Below, in pieces: positions 6,265-9,555 of a stretch of 9,555 bases of DNA (position 1 is its first letter; each line of letters opens with the position of its first letter). Made by a program: the position numbers and the translations under genes. Location: positions 1 through 9,555 of the forward strand of contig JBAZWE010000073.1 in NCBI GenBank assembly GCA_041660545.1, written 5' to 3'. This DNA comes from JBAZWE01 sp041660545. Its GTDB lineage: Bacteria; Actinomycetota; Thermoleophilia; BMS3ABIN01. Under the pieces are notes generated by a model. That model made no database searches, was not told the origin of the DNA, and was given only the letters and a program-made list of their open reading frames with translations.

Positions 6265-6319
6265 TAAAACAAACATCTTTTTGTACATAATGGACAAAGC
6301 GGTGTTAAGTCATCCGACG

Positions 6320-6589
6320 TCATTCATCATCGTAAGGGAAGACCATCTTGATGGTTTTCACCTGCACGATGGTGCAGTCTGTCTCTATCGGTGTGGAATC
6401 CTCTGATAGGCGGCTGGTACAGGTTGCCTGCGTAACCGGGATGAATTCGGCCTCCGGCGCATTCAGGATATCCGAAACCCGCCCGTTGTAGTGGCCCGGC
6501 TTGATGTGTACGTTGCCCTCGATCTCGTACTCGTCGGTGAGGATCCTCGCCTTTACAGGCTGGGTCTTAAACCTGGCTTCCATAGCCAT
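6320..6589 (-). CDS. Small conserved-looking protein of unknown function (89 aa)
   Basis: I do not recognise a characterised function. The protein reads as a small beta-rich domain: a basic N terminus (MAMEARFKTQPVKARI), then YEIEGNVHIKPGHYNGRVSDIL (22-43 region), then EFIPVTQAT and an acidic C terminus. The layout, a strand with EG followed by a loop, 'R-hydrophobic-SD-hydrophobic-LN' and 'FIPVT', resembles the small DUF6812-type family as I remember it; this is not checked. There is no signal peptide or membrane segment. The ATG at 6589 is chosen because GGGGGAGG (6605-6598) lies eight bases upstream, an unusually strong site that suggests high expression. A longer frame to 6658 lacks any ribosome binding site. 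The gene lies 150 bp after feoB and 149 bp before the PucR gene. Confidence 0.75.
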   Translation of the reverse strand: MAMEARFKTQPVKARILTDEYEIEGNVHIKPGHYNGRVSDILNAPEAEFIPVTQATCTSRLSEDSTPIETDCTIVQVKTIKMVFPYDDE

Positions 6590-6739
6590 TTGTGTCACCT
6601 CCCCCACGTTCATAGAGTTTAGCCTCTTGTGGTGACCGTGTATCGGGCAACATGCCAAAATACTTAAGCAGATCCAGGCGTCGATGGAGGTAGCAGCCGG
6701 TGGGAATATCCCGGTCTTAAAATACCGTGAAAACCTTTT

Positions 6740-8767
6740 TCAGCTAAAGGCAAGGATGGCGTGGTTTACGAGTCCGCCCATCAGCACCGCAAGGGCGACC
6801 GTGAACGTCATGATGTAAATCGAGAGGCGCCAGCCGAGCTCGCGGGCGAGGGCCGCGATGGTCGCCGCACACGGGATATAGATGGCGCACACCAGCGCGA
6901 AGATAAACAGCTGCGAGTTGGTCATCACCTGGTTGAGGTCGCCATGAGCGTCGGCGGCCACTCCGGAGGCGATGGCTATGGTTATCAGCAGCTGCAGTGC
7001 CAGCTCCTTGCGGAGTATCCCCATGATGAGCGTGATCCCGGCGACCGCCGGCAGCCCCATCCATCCTACCACGACGGGTGAGAACACGTCCGCGATCCGG
7101 TAGAGAATTCCCGTCTGCAGCATCGACCCGAGAATGACGCTGCCGGCGAGGAGGATCGGAACGGCCAGGAAGAGGAAGTCCTTGAAGCGATACCAGGTCT
7201 TCTTGACGATTGTCGCCAGGTGCGGACGGCGGAAAGGGAACATCTCCATGACCAGACCGGTGGCCTGACCCGGTATGATCCTGTTGAGCGCGAGTCCGAT
7301 CAGGACCCAGAGCACCCCAATGATCACGTAGAGCAACAATGCATACATCCAGCCGGAATAAAATGCGACCGCACCGAAGATGATGGCGTTACGGGCGCTG
7401 CATGGCACCATGACGATGAGCGTACTGGCGATGACCTTCTCCCTCATGGTCGTCAGCGTGCGCGTACCCATGATGGCGGGCACGTTGCAGCCGGCGCCGG
7501 CGACGATAGGGATGGCCGCGCGTCCGTGTATGCCGAATTTGTGCATGACTGAATCGGTGAGGAACGCAACCGAGTTCAGATACCCCATATCTTCCAGGAA
7601 CGCAAGCAGGATATAGAAGACGAGGACATAGGGAATACCGACGGTAAGCGCCGCTTCGATTCCCGAGACCGCCCAGATGAGCGATTGGCTGATGACATTG
7701 TCTCCCAGCAGCCCGACAATCGCCTCCGTAGCCGGCGGCGCTACAAATTTGCCCCAGAAACTGCTCATGACGTCGGCCAGGGTACTGCCCACGAAGTACA
7801 ATAAGAGGAAAGTAAAAGTCAGCACCAGGAAGAGGATGGGCACTCCGGTTACGGGACTGGTGGTAAAGCGCCACATCCGCTCGCCCCAACCCGGCTTTTC
7901 GGCCTCCTCGCGTGTCTCTACCTCGTCGACGATGAGCCCCGCCAGCGCGTGCCGTTCGCCGGCGATCCGCGTATGCGCCGACTGGCCGTGTTCCTCTTCA
8001 ATCAGTCCCCGTAGCTGTGAAGCCAGCTTTAGCACGGGCTCCCAGCCCGGCATTACCGATGTCAGCTCGATGAATTCCGGGTCTTTTTCCAGCAGTAGCA
8101 GCGCCAGCGCCCGGTGGGGCAATCCGTAGGGGTCATCAAGATGGCCGGCTGCGATCGCCTCGGTCAGTTTCGCGATATTGCTCTCCACATCAAGCCCGTA
8201 AGAAATTCCCAGCGGCTTGGGTGTAAGCTGCATGCGCGCGACTTCGGTGGCCGCCATTATCAGCTCGTCCAGGCCTTCTCCCCTGTTGGCGATGGTCGGA
8301 ATGACGGGCACACCCATAAGCTCTGAAAACCTTTCGATGTTTACGCGGCGGCCTTCGCGACGGGCTATGTCCACGACGTTGAGCGCAATGACCAATGGGT
8401 AACCCAGTTCGAGAAACTGTAAGACGATATAAAGGTTTCGCGCCATGTTCGTGGCATCCACCACCATGACGACGGCATCGGGGTTGCCATCCAGTACACC
8501 CTGCCGTGCCACCCACTGGTCCTCGGAAACAGTTCCCAGGGCATACGTGCCGGGCAGATCGATGATGCCGATTTTCAGGTCATCCAGGGAAGTGACCGCC
8601 ATGTTGAGCTCGACGGTTTTTCCCGGATAATTGGCGGTCTCGACGCCCATGCCGGTCAGGCTGTTGAAGATACTGGACTTGCCGACGTTGGGGTTACCCG
8701 CAAGGACGATCGTATAATCCGTATCGCTGTGCAGTTTGTTCAGGGCGCTGTGACAGGATAATTGCAT
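6740..8767 (-). CDS. feoB: FeoB-type ferrous iron transporter, divergent core
   Basis: This 675-residue inner-membrane protein imports Fe(II), with a cytosolic N-terminal G domain. The G motifs are GNPNVGKS (24-31), the switch region YPGKTVE with Thr51, DLPG (70-73) and NVVD (130-133). A helical linker follows to about 300. The membrane part, with roughly eight to ten segments from 309 to the end, carries both gate repeats with their cysteines: AGAGCNVPAIMGTR (423-436), VPCSARNAI (454-462) and IPCAATIAALARELGW (631-646). Usual FeoB reads SCSARLPVY at the second of these, so this is a divergent branch and a related metal such as Mn(II) is possible. GGAG is nine bases upstream of the ATG. The DtxR-type gene ends 52 bp upstream, so the two probably share a transcript and are controlled by metal. 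No feoA or feoC is seen. Confidence 0.93.
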   Translation of the reverse strand: MQLSCHSALNKLHSDTDYTIVLAGNPNVGKSSIFNSLTGMGVETANYPGKTVELNMAVTSLDDLKIGIIDLPGTYALGTVSEDQWVARQGVLDGNPDAVVMVVDATNMARNLYIVLQFLELGYPLVIALNVVDIARREGRRVNIERFSELMGVPVIPTIANRGEGLDELIMAATEVARMQLTPKPLGISYGLDVESNIAKLTEAIAAGHLDDPYGLPHRALALLLLEKDPEFIELTSVMPGWEPVLKLASQLRGLIEEEHGQSAHTRIAGERHALAGLIVDEVETREEAEKPGWGERMWRFTTSPVTGVPILFLVLTFTFLLLYFVGSTLADVMSSFWGKFVAPPATEAIVGLLGDNVISQSLIWAVSGIEAALTVGIPYVLVFYILLAFLEDMGYLNSVAFLTDSVMHKFGIHGRAAIPIVAGAGCNVPAIMGTRTLTTMREKVIASTLIVMVPCSARNAIIFGAVAFYSGWMYALLLYVIIGVLWVLIGLALNRIIPGQATGLVMEMFPFRRPHLATIVKKTWYRFKDFLFLAVPILLAGSVILGSMLQTGILYRIADVFSPVVVGWMGLPAVAGITLIMGILRKELALQLLITIAIASGVAADAHGDLNQVMTNSQLFIFALVCAIYIPCAATIAALARELGWRLSIYIMTFTVALAVLMGGLVNHAILAFS

Positions 8768-8782
8768 TGACTAAAGCTCCGG

Positions 8783-8808
8783 TTCGGACTTGAAGTTCGG
8801 GCTTGAAG
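8783..8808. repeat. 13-nt tandem duplication in the dtxR-feoB spacer
   Basis: TTCGGACTTGAAG (8783-8795) is followed directly by TTCGGGCTTGAAG (8796-8808), one mismatch in 13. It lies in the 52-bp gap just before the feoB ribosome binding site. It may be simple slippage. Confidence 0.75.
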
Positions 8809-8819
8809 CGGGCACTCTA

Positions 8820-9491
8820 TTATTTTTTTGACTTGACCATGATCTTTGACGCGACTTCCTGGCCAAGCGCATACTGGGCGCCGCAGACCTGGACGAGCAT
8901 GGGGCCCTTGAACGGGGCGATCTCCTTGATGGCGATCTTGGCGTCCGGAAGCAGCCCGAGCGTGCCCAGGTACTGAAGCAGCTTGGGCTCCTCTTCCGAG
9001 ACGCGCTCGATTATCGCCTCGTCACCGGCGCAGAGCTCGGAGAGGGGCTTGGCCTCCCGCTCACGCTTATGGGCGCCGCGTGTCCCGGGAATCGGGTGAC
9101 CGTGCGGGCAGGTTTCCGGATGGCCGAGGATCTCGGATAGTTTTTCCTCCACCTGCGGGCTCATGGCGTGCTCCAGGCGGCAGGCCTCTTCGTGGACCGC
9201 GTCCCATTCAAGGCCGAGGACATCGGTAAGGAACCTCTCCCAGAGCCGGTGACGGCGAACCAGTGTCTCGGCCGTATCCAGCCCCTTTTTCGTCAGCTTC
9301 ACGCCGTCACGCCTGCTGGTCTTCACATATCCGTTGTCCGATAGACGCCTGAGCATGTCGGCCACCGTCGGCGGTGAGACGCTCATCCGTTCCGCCAGGC
9401 GGGCCGCTATCACCTGGCCTTCGAGCGCCATCTTGTATATTGCTTCAAGATACTCCTCGACTGCCGGTGTCAAAATATCGTTGCCGGTCAT
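8820..9491 (-). CDS. DtxR-family metal-dependent repressor with C-terminal FeoA-like domain
   Basis: This 223-residue regulator probably represses iron (or manganese) uptake when metal binds. The winged helix spans about 7-70 (recognition region SVSPPTVADMLRRL, 37-50). The metal-binding and dimerisation domain spans about 71-140, with H81, E85, H100, C104, E107 and H108 matching DtxR H79, E83, H98, C102, E105 and H106. DtxR Met10 is replaced by Glu13. HPETCPHGHPIPG (124-136) is a common family stretch. From about 150 a FeoA/SH3-like domain follows (GDEAIIERVSEE...YLGTLGLLPD...). The Cys at 104 favours iron over manganese. The ATG has GGAGG six bases upstream. feoB starts 52 bp downstream, the obvious target and probably part of the same operon. 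No clear DtxR-type operator is visible in the short upstream piece. Confidence 0.92.
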   Translation of the reverse strand: MTGNDILTPAVEEYLEAIYKMALEGQVIAARLAERMSVSPPTVADMLRRLSDNGYVKTSRRDGVKLTKKGLDTAETLVRRHRLWERFLTDVLGLEWDAVHEEACRLEHAMSPQVEEKLSEILGHPETCPHGHPIPGTRGAHKREREAKPLSELCAGDEAIIERVSEEEPKLLQYLGTLGLLPDAKIAIKEIAPFKGPMLVQVCGAQYALGQEVASKIMVKSKK

Positions 9492-9555
9492 TATGCTCCT
9501 CCAACTTGATCCATGTAATTAATAGAACACAGAATGTTAGACGAGTATTATTTTA
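9492..9555 (-). promoter_or_regulatory. Upstream region of the DtxR-type gene (cut by window edge)
   Basis: This AT-rich 64 bp holds the ribosome binding site GGAGG (9502-9498) and probably the end of the operon promoter. TATTAA-like and TAATACT-like hexamers are seen without a matching -35 box. A weak inverted repeat AACA-TTCTG-TGTT (minus strand) is the only operator-like element. Confidence 0.3.

Noticed and set aside
6728..6742. Inverted repeat TGAAAA-3 nt-TTTTCA at the end of feoB as a terminator
   Set aside because: The stem is six weak, mostly A-T pairs with no T tract after it; too weak to call.
9492..9555. DtxR/IdeR-type operator upstream of the repressor gene
   Set aside because: No TTAGGTTAG-like palindrome is present; the only inverted repeat has four-base arms.

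Overview
The window comes from a bacterial chromosome. Coding DNA is GC-rich and the gaps between genes are AT-rich. All seven protein genes lie on the minus strand, so transcription runs from right to left. The gene set is a split, archaeal-type glutamate synthase, a PucR/CdaR-type regulator, an iron-type DtxR next to feoB, and a CotA-like multicopper oxidase with a Sec signal peptide. Together with strong GGAGG-type ribosome binding sites, this suits a Gram-positive or deep-branching actinobacterial/Chloroflexi-like lineage. That placement is inference; no rRNA or tRNA is present to confirm it.

Layout in the direction of transcription. (1) 9491-6740 is a metal-uptake pair: a DtxR-family repressor with a C-terminal FeoA-like domain, then 52 bp later a divergent FeoB ferrous-iron transporter. 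No free-standing feoA is seen. (2) 6589-6320 is an 89-residue protein of unknown function behind a very strong ribosome binding site. (3) 6170-4488 is a PucR-family regulator with a GTG start. It has its own promoter region carrying four GTACA elements, probably autoregulatory sites. (4) 4128-2251 is a secreted CotA-like multicopper oxidase with all four copper motifs. Its leader of about 350 bp carries a near-consensus FNR/CRP-type box, a probable promoter, an inverted repeat and a 7-residue leader ORF with an excellent Shine-Dalgarno. A strong GC hairpin follows the gene. (5) 1827-709 is gltB1, the class II glutamine amidotransferase subunit, followed by gltB2 (484 to beyond the left edge), the ferredoxin plus FMN-domain subunit.

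The most unusual structure is the gltB1-gltB2 junction. The last 22 nt of gltB1 (ATG at 730 to the TAG at 709) recur, 18 of 22 identical, as the first 22 nt of gltB2 (484-463). The stop codon is conserved in the gltB1 frame even inside the gltB2 copy. Between the copies sit about 220 bp of tandem 26-nt and palindromic repeats. The simplest reading is that the two genes once overlapped, and that a repeat element inserted with duplication of the overlap, separating the genes while leaving both intact.

Functionally the window combines iron uptake and sensing, an exported metal or phenol oxidase probably under redox control, and ammonium assimilation (glutamine plus 2-oxoglutarate giving two glutamate). 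No toxin, phage, CRISPR or RNA gene was found.
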